Shown here: positions 36,306-44,295 of the stretch, piece by piece
Layout: every line of letters begins with the position of its first letter
How positions within the stretch are numbered: the first letter of the stretch is position 1
DNA from: Hyphomicrobiaceae bacterium
Lineage (GTDB): Bacteria > Pseudomonadota > Alphaproteobacteria > Rhizobiales > Hyphomicrobiaceae
Direction: 5' to 3'
Assembly (NCBI GenBank): GCA_021730785.1
Contig: JAKFWF010000065.1
Location: forward strand, 62,001 to 126,000
DNA: 64,000 nucleotides
Notes under the pieces: generated by a model
What the model saw: the letters and a program-made list of their open reading frames with translations, nothing else
Database searches by the model: none
Told to the model about the DNA's origin: nothing
Made by a program: the position numbers and the translations under genes

Positions 36306-37421
36306 ATGCTGATCGGCGTACCGAGAGAAATCAAAACCCGCGAATACCGCGTCGGCCTGACGCCGTCGAGCGTGCGCGAGGCAACCGCGCACGGCCACAA
36401 GGTGCTGGTCGAGACCAAGGCTGGCGAAGGCATCGGCGCAGCGGACGCAGACTATGAGCGCGCTGGCGCAACAATTGCCAAAACAGCGGCCGAAATCTTC
36501 CAGACAGCCGACATGATCGTGAAGGTGAAGGAACCGCAGGCGGCCGAGCGCCGGATGCTGCGCCGCGACCAGGTGCTGTTCACCTATCTGCATCTGGCCC
36601 CTGACGCTGCCCAGACCACCGATCTGATCGCCAGCGGTGCGACCTGCATCGCCTACGAAACCGTCACGTCGGCGATCGGCGGCCTGCCGCTGCTGGCACC
36701 GATGTCCGAGGTTGCCGGTCGCATGGCGGTGCAGGCCGGCGCCTATTTCCTGGAAAAGGCGCACGGGGGCATCGGCATTCTGCTCGGCGGCGTGCCGGGC
36801 GTTGCGCCAGCCAAGGTCGTGGTCCTGGGCGGTGGCGTCGTTGGCACGCACGCGGTCGACGTGGCGCTCGGCATGGGCGCCAACGTGCATGTGATCGACC
36901 GCTCGGTCGACGCTCTGCGGCGGCTATGGGTACAGTTCGGGCGCGGTCTCAACACGGTCTACTCGACGCGCGATGCGATCGACCACCACTTGTCGGACGC
37001 CGACCTCGTCATCGGCGGCGTGCTGATCCCGGGCGCCTCGGCGCCGAAGCTGATTACGCGCGCGCACTTGAAGACCATGAAGCCCGGTTCTGTCATCGTC
37101 GACGTGGCGATCGACCAGGGCGGGTGCGCCGAAACCTCGAAAGCCACGACCCACGACGAACCAACTTATGTTGTAGATGGGGTCATTCACTATTGCGTCG
37201 CGAATATGCCAGGCGGGGTGCCGAAAACCTCGACCCACGCGCTCAACAACGCTACCTTGCCGTTCGTACTGGCGCTGGCCGACAAGGGGTGGAAGGCCGC
37301 GCTGAAGGACGATCCCCACTTGCGCAACGGGCTCAACGTTTGGAACGGCAAGATCACCTACGAGGCCGTGGCAAAAGCGCTCGGGCACGAGTTCGTGCCA
37401 GTGGCGCTGGCGCTTGGCTGA
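36306..37421 (+). CDS. ald: Alanine dehydrogenase
   Basis: 371 residues from ATG 36306 with AACAGGAG upstream. Recognised signatures: [17 protein letters not shown] at the N-terminus, [11 protein letters not shown], the Rossmann motif [30 protein letters not shown] and [14 protein letters not shown]. The enzyme reversibly deaminates L-alanine to pyruvate and ammonia with NAD. It is divergent from an Lrp regulator, and its stop codon overlaps the possible CTG start of the next gene. Confidence 0.96.
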   Translation: MLIGVPREIKTREYRVGLTPSSVREATAHGHKVLVETKAGEGIGAADADYERAGATIAKTAAEIFQTADMIVKVKEPQAAERRMLRRDQVLFTYLHLAPDAAQTTDLIASGATCIAYETVTSAIGGLPLLAPMSEVAGRMAVQAGAYFLEKAHGGIGILLGGVPGVAPAKVVVLGGGVVGTHAVDVALGMGANVHVIDRSVDALRRLWVQFGRGLNTVYSTRDAIDHHLSDADLVIGGVLIPGASAPKLITRAHLKTMKPGSVIVDVAIDQGGCAETSKATTHDEPTYVVDGVIHYCVANMPGGVPKTSTHALNNATLPFVLALADKGWKAALKDDPHLRNGLNVWNGKITYEAVAKALGHEFVPVALALG

Positions 37422-38536
37422 GGGCGGTTCTGGTTGCAACACTGGTGGCTTTGGCCTGGGCCGCTGCCTGGGCGCGGGAGGAGGATGCGAGCGAAATCCT
37501 CGTAGCCGTCGCGGGGCCGATGAGCGGACAGTACGCGCAGTTCGGCAAAAACATGCTGGCAGGCGCGCAACTAGCCGTCGATAACATCAACGCTACCGGG
37601 CGGATTGGCAAACGCAAACTCAAGCTTTTGATCGAGAATGACGCCTGCGACCGGGTGCAAGCAACCCGCATCGCGGAGCAGCTCGTAAAGCAGAACGTGG
37701 CGCTCGTTGTCGGCCACCATTGCGACAGTGCGTCGATCGCAGCCGCGCCAGTTTATGCGGCGGCGAGCATCGTCCAAATTTCGCCAAGCACCACCGAGGC
37801 GAGCTTCACCGACAAGCGTGCGGGCCCCACGACTTTTCGGCTCGCTTATCGCAACGAAGACGAGGGTGTCGTCAGCGGCACTTATCTCGCCGAACGATTT
37901 GCCGGCAAACGCGTGGCGATCCTACACGATCGCACAGTGGTCGGCATTCAACTCTCCGCTCAAACAAAGAAAGCGATGAACGCGGCCGGCCTTGTCGAAA
38001 CCCTGTATTCGGGCTTCATTGCCGGCGAGCGCGACTACAGCCAGCTTGCACGCGACCTCAAGGCCTATCGAATAGACGCCGTCTACCTCGGCGCCTATCC
38101 GAGCGAGGTCGACTTGATCTATTCAGCCCTGCGCAGTGAAGGCCTGACGATGACTGTGGTTGGCAGCAACCTGCTGTCTGGCGCGTTCATGAAAACGCCG
38201 GTCAGCCCGTTGCAAGACGGCGTGCTTTTGACCACCATCGCGGGATCGCCGCTGCAGTCGGGCGCGATGACATCGGGAATGGGCCGTGCGACCGGGGATA
38301 CGCTTGCCCTAATCAAAGTCACAACCTACGCGGCGTTCGAAATCTGGGCGCAAGCGATGCAGAGCACTACAGTGTCCGCTGGGACGCGAGTAACGGGGGA
38401 GCTAGCTGTGAAAATCCAGCAAGGGCGGTTCCAGACCGCCCTCGGCAGCGTCTCATTCAACAAAAAAGGGGACGCTATGGTCCCCTTCTTCACCATGCTG
38501 GTCTCAAAGGGCGGCCAACCAATCCCCGCCCCCTGA
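37418..38536 (+). CDS. Periplasmic branched-chain amino acid-type ABC substrate-binding protein
   Basis: The mature part is a Peripla_BP_6 (LivJ-like) protein: ILVAVAGPMSGQYAQFGKNM, AVDNINATGRIGKRKLKLLI, VVGHHCDSASIAAAPVYAAA, and ISPSTTEASFTDKRAGPTTF. In frame upstream a signal peptide runs from [19 protein letters not shown] to the REEDASEI start of the mature chain. Its first codon is CTG at 37418, overlapping the ald stop (CTGA); the next GTG (37445) would remove most of the signal. So the start is probably CTG, or a mutated ATG. No permease or ATPase genes accompany it. It may bind alanine or another amino acid. Confidence 0.7.
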   Translation: MRAVLVATLVALAWAAAWAREEDASEILVAVAGPMSGQYAQFGKNMLAGAQLAVDNINATGRIGKRKLKLLIENDACDRVQATRIAEQLVKQNVALVVGHHCDSASIAAAPVYAAASIVQISPSTTEASFTDKRAGPTTFRLAYRNEDEGVVSGTYLAERFAGKRVAILHDRTVVGIQLSAQTKKAMNAAGLVETLYSGFIAGERDYSQLARDLKAYRIDAVYLGAYPSEVDLIYSALRSEGLTMTVVGSNLLSGAFMKTPVSPLQDGVLLTTIAGSPLQSGAMTSGMGRATGDTLALIKVTTYAAFEIWAQAMQSTTVSAGTRVTGELAVKIQQGRFQTALGSVSFNKKGDAMVPFFTMLVSKGGQPIPAP

Positions 38537-38547
38537 TCAGCTGCCGC

Positions 38548-38754
38548 TTATCGACCCTGGCTCTCGGCCATGAACTCGGTCATCAGGTGGCGCTCGACGC
38601 GCGCCAGATCGTCGGGCACGGCCCAGCCTGCCGATCGATACTCCCGGATGCGGCTTTGCACGATGGCGAGCGCCTCCCGAGGATCATCCTTATCCTCGAT
38701 CTGCGTCATGATCACCGTCAAATCCTGGTACAGCTGTTCTGCTTTACGTCCCAT
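38548..38754 (-). CDS. Small conserved-looking cytoplasmic protein, 68 residues
   Basis: Starting at ATG 38754 behind GGAGGAGGG, the product MGRKAEQLYQDLTVIM continues through a charged helical region (EDKDDPREALAIVQSRIREYR) to an Asp/Glu-rich end. The frame continues upstream to 38829 without a better start. No domain recognised; similar short helical proteins occur in Hyphomicrobiales. It is convergent with the substrate-binding protein, 11 bases away. Confidence 0.6.
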   Translation of the reverse strand: MGRKAEQLYQDLTVIMTQIEDKDDPREALAIVQSRIREYRSAGWAVPDDLARVERHLMTEFMAESQGR

Positions 38755-39114
38755 TACGCCCTCCTCCACAGTCGACTTTGCCAGTATCTGCGTGTTTACC
38801 GCCACGCGATACTGTCGGTTATGTTGCATTGCAGCAATCTATTTAGTGGCAGAGCGGCGAACTGATTTGCGCTGATCAAAACATTGCTGCGATGCACAAA
38901 ACAGTTCTGGCGGTCTGCTTAACTATACTAACAATCTCCACAACTTTTACAAGCCTGTCCGCGACCTGATTTTCAGTCACGGGCACGCAACCGACCGGCC
39001 AGCCTTTGTGCTTGCGCCTGTTTCGAGGGCAGTCACGAACGCAACCGCTTGACCAATCACTGGCTGCGCGCGACCCTTTTTTACCGGACGTTTCGAAACG
39101 CAAACGCAGGCCCC

Positions 39115-40137
39115 ATGCCGCCTCGCCATAACGTCATCACCGACCTTGCCGGCATCCGTGTCGGCAACGCCCACGACGCCGACCTCATGAGCGGCGTCAC
39201 CGCAATCCTGTTCGACGGCCCGACGATCGCCTCCGGCGTCACCCGCGGTGGCGCGCCGGGGGGCCGCGACACAGGTTTTCTCGAACCGGAGATGACGGCG
39301 CCGGGCCTGCATGCCGTGGTGCTGTCGGGCGGCTCGGCCTTCGGTCTGGATGCGGCCGGCGGAGTGCAGAGCGTTCTGCGCGAGCGTGGCATCGGCTTTG
39401 CCATCGGCGCCGCGCGGGTTCCTCTCGTGGTGCAGGCGATCACTTTCGATCTGCTCAACGGCGGCGCCAAATTCTGGGGGCGGATGCCGCCCTACTGGGA
39501 GCTTGGCTGGCAGGCTGCAGCGGCGGCCAGGCCCGGGGCATTTGAACTCGGCTCCGTCGGCGGCGGCTATGGAGTGACCACCGCCACCTGCCGCGGCGGC
39601 CTCGGCTCGGCCAGCACGACCACGCCGCGCGGATTTGCGGTGGGCGCCATCGCCGTTGTCAACGCAGTGGGCACCGTTACCGTTGGCGATGGGCCGCAGT
39701 TCTGGGCTGCTCCCTATGAGGTTGGAACCGAGTTCGGCGGGCTTGGCTTGCCTTCGCCACTGCCAGCCGGCGCGCTCGCCCTGCGGATCAAGGGCGGCGC
39801 ACCGCCTTCGACCACGATTGCCCTCGTCGTCACGGACGCCATCCTGACCAAGGCCCAGGCCAAGCGGCTCGCCATCATGGCCGACGATGGTCTCGCCAAG
39901 GCGGTGCGGCCGACCCACGCCCCCATGGACGGCGACACGGTGTTTGCGGTGTCGACGCTTCGAGCACCACTGGTCAACGAGACCCTGGATCTGACCGAAA
40001 TCGGCATGGCGGCCGGCGACTGTCTGGCGCGCGCCATCGCACGCGGTGTATACGAAGCGGCCGACACGCCACCCGGATGGGCTGGTCCGCCGGCGCACCG
40101 CGCACGTTTTCCTCGCACTACGGATCCAGCCACGTGA
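39115..40137 (+). CDS. P1 family (DmpA/NylC-like) peptidase
   Basis: 340 residues. Family features: HNVITDLAGIRVGNAHD at the N-terminus, GVTAILFDG, RGGAPGGRDTGFLEPE, VVLSGGSAFGLDAAGGV, and a late MDGDTVFAVSTL block that in NylC-type members holds the autocatalytic Thr nucleophile. P1 (S58) Ntn hydrolases are autoprocessed aminopeptidases or amidases. The short DmpA relatives release N-terminal residues from peptides or hydrolyse nylon oligomers. ATG 39115 follows from family alignment; the stop overlaps the GTG of the next small gene (GTGA). Confidence 0.85.
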   Translation: MPPRHNVITDLAGIRVGNAHDADLMSGVTAILFDGPTIASGVTRGGAPGGRDTGFLEPEMTAPGLHAVVLSGGSAFGLDAAGGVQSVLRERGIGFAIGAARVPLVVQAITFDLLNGGAKFWGRMPPYWELGWQAAAAARPGAFELGSVGGGYGVTTATCRGGLGSASTTTPRGFAVGAIAVVNAVGTVTVGDGPQFWAAPYEVGTEFGGLGLPSPLPAGALALRIKGGAPPSTTIALVVTDAILTKAQAKRLAIMADDGLAKAVRPTHAPMDGDTVFAVSTLRAPLVNETLDLTEIGMAAGDCLARAIARGVYEAADTPPGWAGPPAHRARFPRTTDPAT

Positions 40138-40319
40138 ACCGCAACCGCCTGCTGATCACTGTCGCCATGGTCCTGACTTTGATCGTGCTGCTGGCCTGGC
40201 AACTGAAGCGCAATGCCCAGGTTGCCGAGTGTCACGACAAGGGCGGCGTGTGGACCGGCGCCCTGTGCCGGCCGGAGCCGGGCCGCGTCCTGATCCAGCG
40301 CGACCTGCGGCGCAGTTGA
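40134..40319 (+). CDS. Small membrane-anchored protein, 61 residues
   Basis: Starts at GTG 40134, overlapping the stop of the P1 peptidase gene, so it is probably translationally coupled. One membrane segment (LLITVAMVLTLIVLLAW) precedes a short outside part with CHDKGGVWTGALCRPEPG, i.e. two cysteines and a conserved-looking GGxW. Function unknown; its position behind the P1 peptidase is the only hint. Confidence 0.6.
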   Translation: MNRNRLLITVAMVLTLIVLLAWQLKRNAQVAECHDKGGVWTGALCRPEPGRVLIQRDLRRS

Positions 40320-40627
40320 GTGAAGCTCGGGTCTTGTCGGGTCACAACTGACAAAATCGCGCGCCCGTTACTGCTGGTGGCAGACAGGCTGAAGGCACAC
40401 ACGGACGCGCTGCAAAGGCTCGACCACAGGCGGGACGCTCCCTGATAACCACGAGAAAGTTGCGATGCTGCGCCAGACGATTCGATTGATGCTTGCGGCG
40501 CGGTTCAAAGGCGTAGGAACGATAATTGCACAACACGAAAAGTTGATTGCTATGAAACGCGCAGCAGATTTGCGTCCGTAGTATACCACCGCCGTTTCGT
40601 GCAGCAACCGAACAACCAGGGATCATA
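40320..40627. other. Intergenic region, no gene seen
   Basis: 308 bases between the small membrane protein and the catalase-fold gene. No RNA gene or terminator is evident. It should hold the catalase-gene promoter. Confidence 0.45.
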
Positions 40628-41623
40628 ATGCTCTCTCGAACCGTCACAAGCACACTCGCCATATCCGTCGTATCCTGGGTCGGGACCATGTCAGGTTCCG
40701 CCATCGCCCAGACGGTAACGCCCGAAGCGGTCGCAAACGTAATGCGCACATTGGGTGGCCCGGTGAAGGCCCGGCCCAGCGGCGCCAAGGGCCAATGCTT
40801 CGTCGGCACGTTCACACCGACGGCAGAAGCCAAAACACTGACCAAATCGGTCGCCTTCGAAAAGGCATCGAAGGTCGTGGCACGGTTCTCGGTCGGCAGC
40901 GGCAATCCGAAGGTCATGGATAGCAGCAAGGCCGTCAACCGGGGCTTCTCGTTCCGCATCGACGACGGCGGCAAGGGCCAGACAGAATTCGTGATGGTCA
41001 ATGCGCCGATCAACTTCGTCAAGTCGCCCGACCAGATGCTGGGCTTCCTGCAGGCACGGTTGCCGGGCGCCGACGGCAAGCCTGATCCGGAAAAGATCAA
41101 GGCGTTCGCCGAGGCCAATCCCGAGACGACGCTGCAGGGCAAATACCTGGCGAGCAAGCCGGTGCCAGCCTCCTGGGTCGGCGTCAGCTACTGGGGCATT
41201 CACGGCTACACGATGACGAACGCCAGCGGCGCCAAGCAACTCGTCAAGTTCCGCATGGTCCCGCTCGCCGGCGAACTGGGACTGACGGACGATGAAGCGA
41301 AGGCCAAGGGGGGCGATTTCCTGGTCGACGAACTGAAGGGTCGCATCGAGTCGAAGGCGCCGGCCGGCTTCGAGATGGTGGCACTCATGGGTCGCGCCGG
41401 CGACGAGAAAACCAACGCCACGCAGATGTGGGACGACGAGGACAAGCGCACGCAAGTCAAGCTCGGCACGTTGACGATCACGGCGCTCGAGAAGAACGAG
41501 ACCTGCGACGGCGGGATCTTCGATCCGCTGACCCTTGCCGCCGGCCTCGAGGGACCTGCCGATGAGCCACTGTTCACAGCCCGCCAGCCGGCCTACGCCG
41601 TGTCGTTCGGACAGCGCAATTGA
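40628..41623 (+). CDS. Secreted catalase-fold (SrpA-like) protein lacking the distal His
   Basis: 331 residues with a signal peptide (about 1-27). The chain follows the catalase-family peroxidase pattern: GAKGQCFVGTFTPTAEAKTL, FEKASKVVARFSVGSGNPK, RGFSFRIDDGGKGQTEFVMV, WVGVSYWGIHGYTMTNASG, and a C-terminal FDPLTLAAGLEGPADEPLF. The usual HAKG motif, which carries the distal catalytic His, reads SGAKG here (Gly52). Related proteins decompose H2O2 or use it as peroxidases in the periplasm. The missing His means peroxide chemistry is doubtful. RBS AGGGA is present and a strong terminator follows. Confidence 0.78.
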   Translation: MLSRTVTSTLAISVVSWVGTMSGSAIAQTVTPEAVANVMRTLGGPVKARPSGAKGQCFVGTFTPTAEAKTLTKSVAFEKASKVVARFSVGSGNPKVMDSSKAVNRGFSFRIDDGGKGQTEFVMVNAPINFVKSPDQMLGFLQARLPGADGKPDPEKIKAFAEANPETTLQGKYLASKPVPASWVGVSYWGIHGYTMTNASGAKQLVKFRMVPLAGELGLTDDEAKAKGGDFLVDELKGRIESKAPAGFEMVALMGRAGDEKTNATQMWDDEDKRTQVKLGTLTITALEKNETCDGGIFDPLTLAAGLEGPADEPLFTARQPAYAVSFGQRN

Positions 41624-41654
41624 ATTGATCGTGCGCTGACTGACTAGATAAGTG

Positions 41655-41686
41655 AGGCGGATGGGCCATGCTCCATCCGCCTTTTT
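41655..41686 (+). terminator. Intrinsic terminator of the catalase-fold gene
   Basis: AGGCGGATGG (41655-41664), eight-base loop, CCATCCGCCT (41673-41682), then a T-run to 41686. It reads in the catalase-gene direction, and the stem's mirror could also serve transcripts of the convergent fad operon. Confidence 0.85.
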
Positions 41687-41737
41687 CAATTGCGCCGCAG
41701 TCGGCAACACCCGCGGTCGGATGCCGAACTGCTGAGC

Positions 41738-43042
41738 TTACGCCGCCGCCCGCATCTCGCCCGCCTTCGCGCTCTCCAGGATCGCGGTGACGCCCATGCC
41801 GCCGGCCGTGCACACCGAGATCAGGCCGCGGCCGCCCTTCTGCGACAGCAGCTTGGCGAGGTTCGCGGTGATGCGCGCGCCGGTCGCGGCGAACGGATGG
41901 CCGAACGCCAGCGACGAGCCCATCACGTTCAACTTGGCGCGGTCGATTGCACCCAGCGGCTGGTCGAGACCGAGATGCTGGCGGCAGTACGCAGGGTCCT
42001 CCCAGGCCTTCAGGGTGGCCAGCACCTGGGCGGCGAAGGCCTCGTGGATCTCGTAGAAGTCGAAGTCCTGCAGGGTTAGGCCGGCGCGCTTCAGCATCTT
42101 TGCCACCGCAATCGTCGGCGCCATCAGCAAGCCCTCGCCGGCCGTGAAGTTGTTGGCCGAGGTCTGGTAGTGCGTGAGGTAGGCGAGGATCGGCAGGCCA
42201 CGTTCGCGCGCCCATTCCTCGGACGCCACCAGAACGCAGGCCGCGCCGTCGGTCAGCGGCGTCGAGTTGGCAGCCGTCATGGTGCCCTTGTCCGACTTGT
42301 CGAAGGCTGGCTTCAAGGTTGCGATCTTGTCGAGACTGATATCGCTGCGCACGTTGTTGTCGCGGAACACGCCTGCACACGGCACCAGCAGATCGTCCAT
42401 GTAGCCCGACGCGTAGGCCGCGGTCGCCTTGCGGTGGCTGTCGAACGCCAGTTGGTCCTGCTCGGCGCGGCTGACGTGGAACTCCTTGGCCATCAGCTCG
42501 CAGTGCTGGCCCATGCTGAGCCCGGTGCGCGGCTCGGCGACGGACGGGGCCATTGGCGCCAACTCGCCGAACGAGAAGCCCTTGAAGGCCTTGAGCTTGC
42601 CGCCGAACGACTTCTGCAGCGGAACTTCCTTGAGGCGGCCAGCGAGCTTCTTCGACACGACGATGGGGGGATCCGACGTCGTGTCCGATCCAACCGCGAT
42701 ACCGCACTCGATCTCGCCGGCCGCGATCTTGGCGCCGATGCCCATGGCCGCCTGCAGCGATGTCCCGCAGGCCTGGATCATGGTGATGCCGGGTGTCGAG
42801 GGCGCGAGCTTGGTCGACATCACCGCTTCGCGCGCGATGTTCCAGTCCTTCGAGTGGGTGACGACGGCGCCGCCCACCACCTCGTCGATATGGGCGCCTG
42901 ACAGCTTGTACTTGTCGACAAGCCCATTGAGCGCCGCCGTCATCATGTCGAGGTTCGACTGATCGGCATACAACGTGTTCGAGCGGCAGAACGGGATGCG
43001 CACGCCCCCGACAATGGCGACACGGCGAAGGGATTGGGTCAT
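41738..43042 (-). CDS. fadI: Acetyl-CoA C-acyltransferase (FadI-like thiolase)
   Basis: 434 residues. Thiolase signatures: MTQSLRRVAIVGGVRIPF at the N-terminus, QACGTSLQAAMGIGAKIA with the nucleophilic Cys, NSTPLTDGAACVLVAS, HEAFAAQVLATL with the catalytic His region, FGHPFAATGARI and the C-terminal CTAGGMGVTAI with the second Cys. The enzyme cleaves 3-ketoacyl-CoA to acetyl-CoA in beta-oxidation. It is the last gene of the fadE-fadJ-fadI unit, but the 5' region is displaced: a 47-bp copy of its first codons lies 919 bases upstream beyond a toxin-antitoxin pair. Confidence 0.93.
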   Translation of the reverse strand: MTQSLRRVAIVGGVRIPFCRSNTLYADQSNLDMMTAALNGLVDKYKLSGAHIDEVVGGAVVTHSKDWNIAREAVMSTKLAPSTPGITMIQACGTSLQAAMGIGAKIAAGEIECGIAVGSDTTSDPPIVVSKKLAGRLKEVPLQKSFGGKLKAFKGFSFGELAPMAPSVAEPRTGLSMGQHCELMAKEFHVSRAEQDQLAFDSHRKATAAYASGYMDDLLVPCAGVFRDNNVRSDISLDKIATLKPAFDKSDKGTMTAANSTPLTDGAACVLVASEEWARERGLPILAYLTHYQTSANNFTAGEGLLMAPTIAVAKMLKRAGLTLQDFDFYEIHEAFAAQVLATLKAWEDPAYCRQHLGLDQPLGAIDRAKLNVMGSSLAFGHPFAATGARITANLAKLLSQKGGRGLISVCTAGGMGVTAILESAKAGEMRAAA

Positions 43043-43044
43043 GG
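42998..43044. repeat. 47-bp direct repeat, copy A (fadI 5' end)
   Basis: This stretch includes the fadI start and first 15 codons. It matches 43917-43963 with one mismatch (A/T). The two copies flank the MntA/HepT pair and the hybrid frame. Confidence 0.95.
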
Positions 43045-43091
43045 TTGGGCTCGCATTGATTGAATTGTTTCCGATACGGCTGGGCTGATAT

Positions 43092-43451
43092 TCAAGGAGC
43101 AGACTCTGGTGGCAGAGATGCCAAGATCTCCTGCATAACGTGCTGCAATTCAGGCAATGAGACGGTCGCGATCCGCCAGATCAAATGATCGTCGTCGCGG
43201 CCGTATTCGTGTCGCAATAGGTTGCCGATGGCGCGGATGCTCTTCCACGGAACATCCGGGTACCGGTGAGTGACCTCCGCGGGCAAATGTCGACAGGCCT
43301 CCGAGATGATCTCGACGCAGCGCTCGACCATTCTGCGCAACGGCAGGTTCTGAACATAAGCCTCCTCTCGAACGCTCTTCATCGCGGCCGACACTGTGGC
43401 GATTTCCACCAGAATGTCTTCGATCCGGAATTTGTACTCGCTCGGCTGCAT
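43092..43451 (-). CDS. hepT: HepT-like toxin (DUF86 RNase)
   Basis: 119 residues, helical throughout. The DUF86 pattern is present: VREEAYVQNLPLRRMVERCVEIISEACRHL and WKSIRAIGNLLRHEYGR, where the GN-x-L-R-H-x-Y segment corresponds to the HepT R-x4-6-H active site in a variant form. HepT proteins are HEPN-fold RNases neutralised by an MntA nucleotidyltransferase that AMPylates a Tyr (type VII system). The start is one base behind the mntA stop, so the two are coupled. Placed inside the fad operon. Confidence 0.82.
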   Translation of the reverse strand: MQPSEYKFRIEDILVEIATVSAAMKSVREEAYVQNLPLRRMVERCVEIISEACRHLPAEVTHRYPDVPWKSIRAIGNLLRHEYGRDDDHLIWRIATVSLPELQHVMQEILASLPPESAP

Positions 43452-43452
43452 T

Positions 43453-43749
43453 TCAAATTACGCGCAAACTGGATTTCTCGATCCGCGCTCGTAACGCTGG
43501 ATGGAGCGATGGCCTGGTCAACAGGTCGACCTTGCGCCGTAGCGAACTCGACAAAAATTCTTGAAGTTCAAGAAACTCGACGAACGAAAACGAGCCAGCG
43601 GGATCATAGTCAAGAAAAAGGTCGATATCGCTGTCGGGTCCTAGTTCATCGCGTGCTGCCGAGCCGTAGAGATAAAGCGCTGTCGCGTTGAACCGGCGAA
43701 TTGTCGACTCGTGCCTCCGGAGGGTCGCGATAACATCTTCGCGCGTCAT
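43453..43749 (-). CDS. mntA: MntA-like antitoxin nucleotidyltransferase
   Basis: 98 residues starting at ATG 43749 (a GTG precedes it), with GGAGGG upstream. The minimal nucleotidyltransferase signature LYGSAARDELGPDSDIDLFLD is intact (G-S-x-A-R ... S-D-I-D-L). In type VII systems MntA AMPylates HepT and silences it. The ATG overlaps the stop of the hybrid fragment frame (TGATG). C-terminal RRKVDLLTRPSL is typical of MntA. It is upstream of hepT, the usual order. Confidence 0.85.
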   Translation of the reverse strand: MTREDVIATLRRHESTIRRFNATALYLYGSAARDELGPDSDIDLFLDYDPAGSFSFVEFLELQEFLSSSLRRKVDLLTRPSLHPALRARIEKSSLRVI

Positions 43750-43961
43750 CACAACGTCCCTCCGAGTTCAATGTGCCGCTGCGGCACCGCCGCGACCGCG
43801 CCTTCCCTCGCCGTGAAATGCAGTGGGCCACCGCGCAACAGCGCGATGCCGACTTTGACGGTGGCACTGGCGTCGTCCAGGTCGGCATCAGAAATGGTTA
43901 CACAGCAGAACCGCAGGCGCACGCCCCCGACATTGGCGACACGGCGAAGGGATTGGGTCAT
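43749..43961 (-). pseudogene. Hybrid fossil frame: fadI start joined to a FadJ-like tail
   Basis: A 70-residue frame whose first 15 residues copy the FadI N-terminus (MTQSLRRVANVGGVR, one substitution), then a short junction, then SDADLDDASATVKVGIALLRGGPLHFTAREGAV, homologous to the last 45 residues of the FadJ protein encoded at 44296 (RGGPLHFKASEGKVV). Its start overlaps the stop of the pentapeptide gene (ATGA) and its stop overlaps the mntA start (TGATG). It is a recombination scar rather than a functional enzyme. Confidence 0.8.
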
Positions 43962-43963
43962 GG
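43917..43963. repeat. 47-bp direct repeat, copy B
   Basis: Second copy of the fadI 5' end sequence (see 42998-43044), with one mismatch. Its ATG opens the hybrid frame. The repeats lie 919 bases apart, in the same orientation. Confidence 0.95.
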
Positions 43964-44263
43964 CTCAGTTTTCTGGGTTCGATAGGCGGAGAACAGATCA
44001 GTGACGGCGATGCCGTCGATCGTCATCCCGTCGAGCTTGCAGTTCATGATCGATGCGCCGGCCAGATTGGCGTTGCTCAGCTTGATTCCGGACGCATTGG
44101 CGTTATCGAGCGACAGGCCTGAGATGTTCACGTCATCGACCCTCCAGCCCGACATATTGACATTACGGAAGGTTGCGCCGGCAAAGTTTACGTCGTCGAA
44201 TTTCGAGCCAGACAGGTCAGCCACCGATACGTCGAGCCGATGTTTTTCCTTGGTGATCTTCAC
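43958..44263 (-). CDS. Pentapeptide repeat protein
   Basis: 101 residues from GTG 44263 with AAGGAG upstream. The chain consists of A-x-L/F-x-x type units (VADLSGSKFDDVNFAGATFRN, SGLSLDNANASGIKLSNANL, AGASIMNCKLDGM), enough for a short right-handed quadrilateral beta-helix. Pentapeptide proteins can mimic DNA or act as scaffolds; no specific role is shown. It is 32 bases behind fadJ and overlaps the start of the hybrid frame, so it is part of the fad transcript. Confidence 0.8.
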   Translation of the reverse strand: MKITKEKHRLDVSVADLSGSKFDDVNFAGATFRNVNMSGWRVDDVNISGLSLDNANASGIKLSNANLAGASIMNCKLDGMTIDGIAVTDLFSAYRTQKTEP

Positions 44264-44295
44264 GGCACTAGCTCTCCTTGAAGCGGCCCGGGGAC

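Noticed and set aside
36926-37417. Long open frame running in frame with the substrate-binding protein through the ald gene
   Set aside because: It overlaps ald in another frame, gives Arg-rich low-quality protein and is not needed for the binding protein, whose signal peptide begins at 37418.
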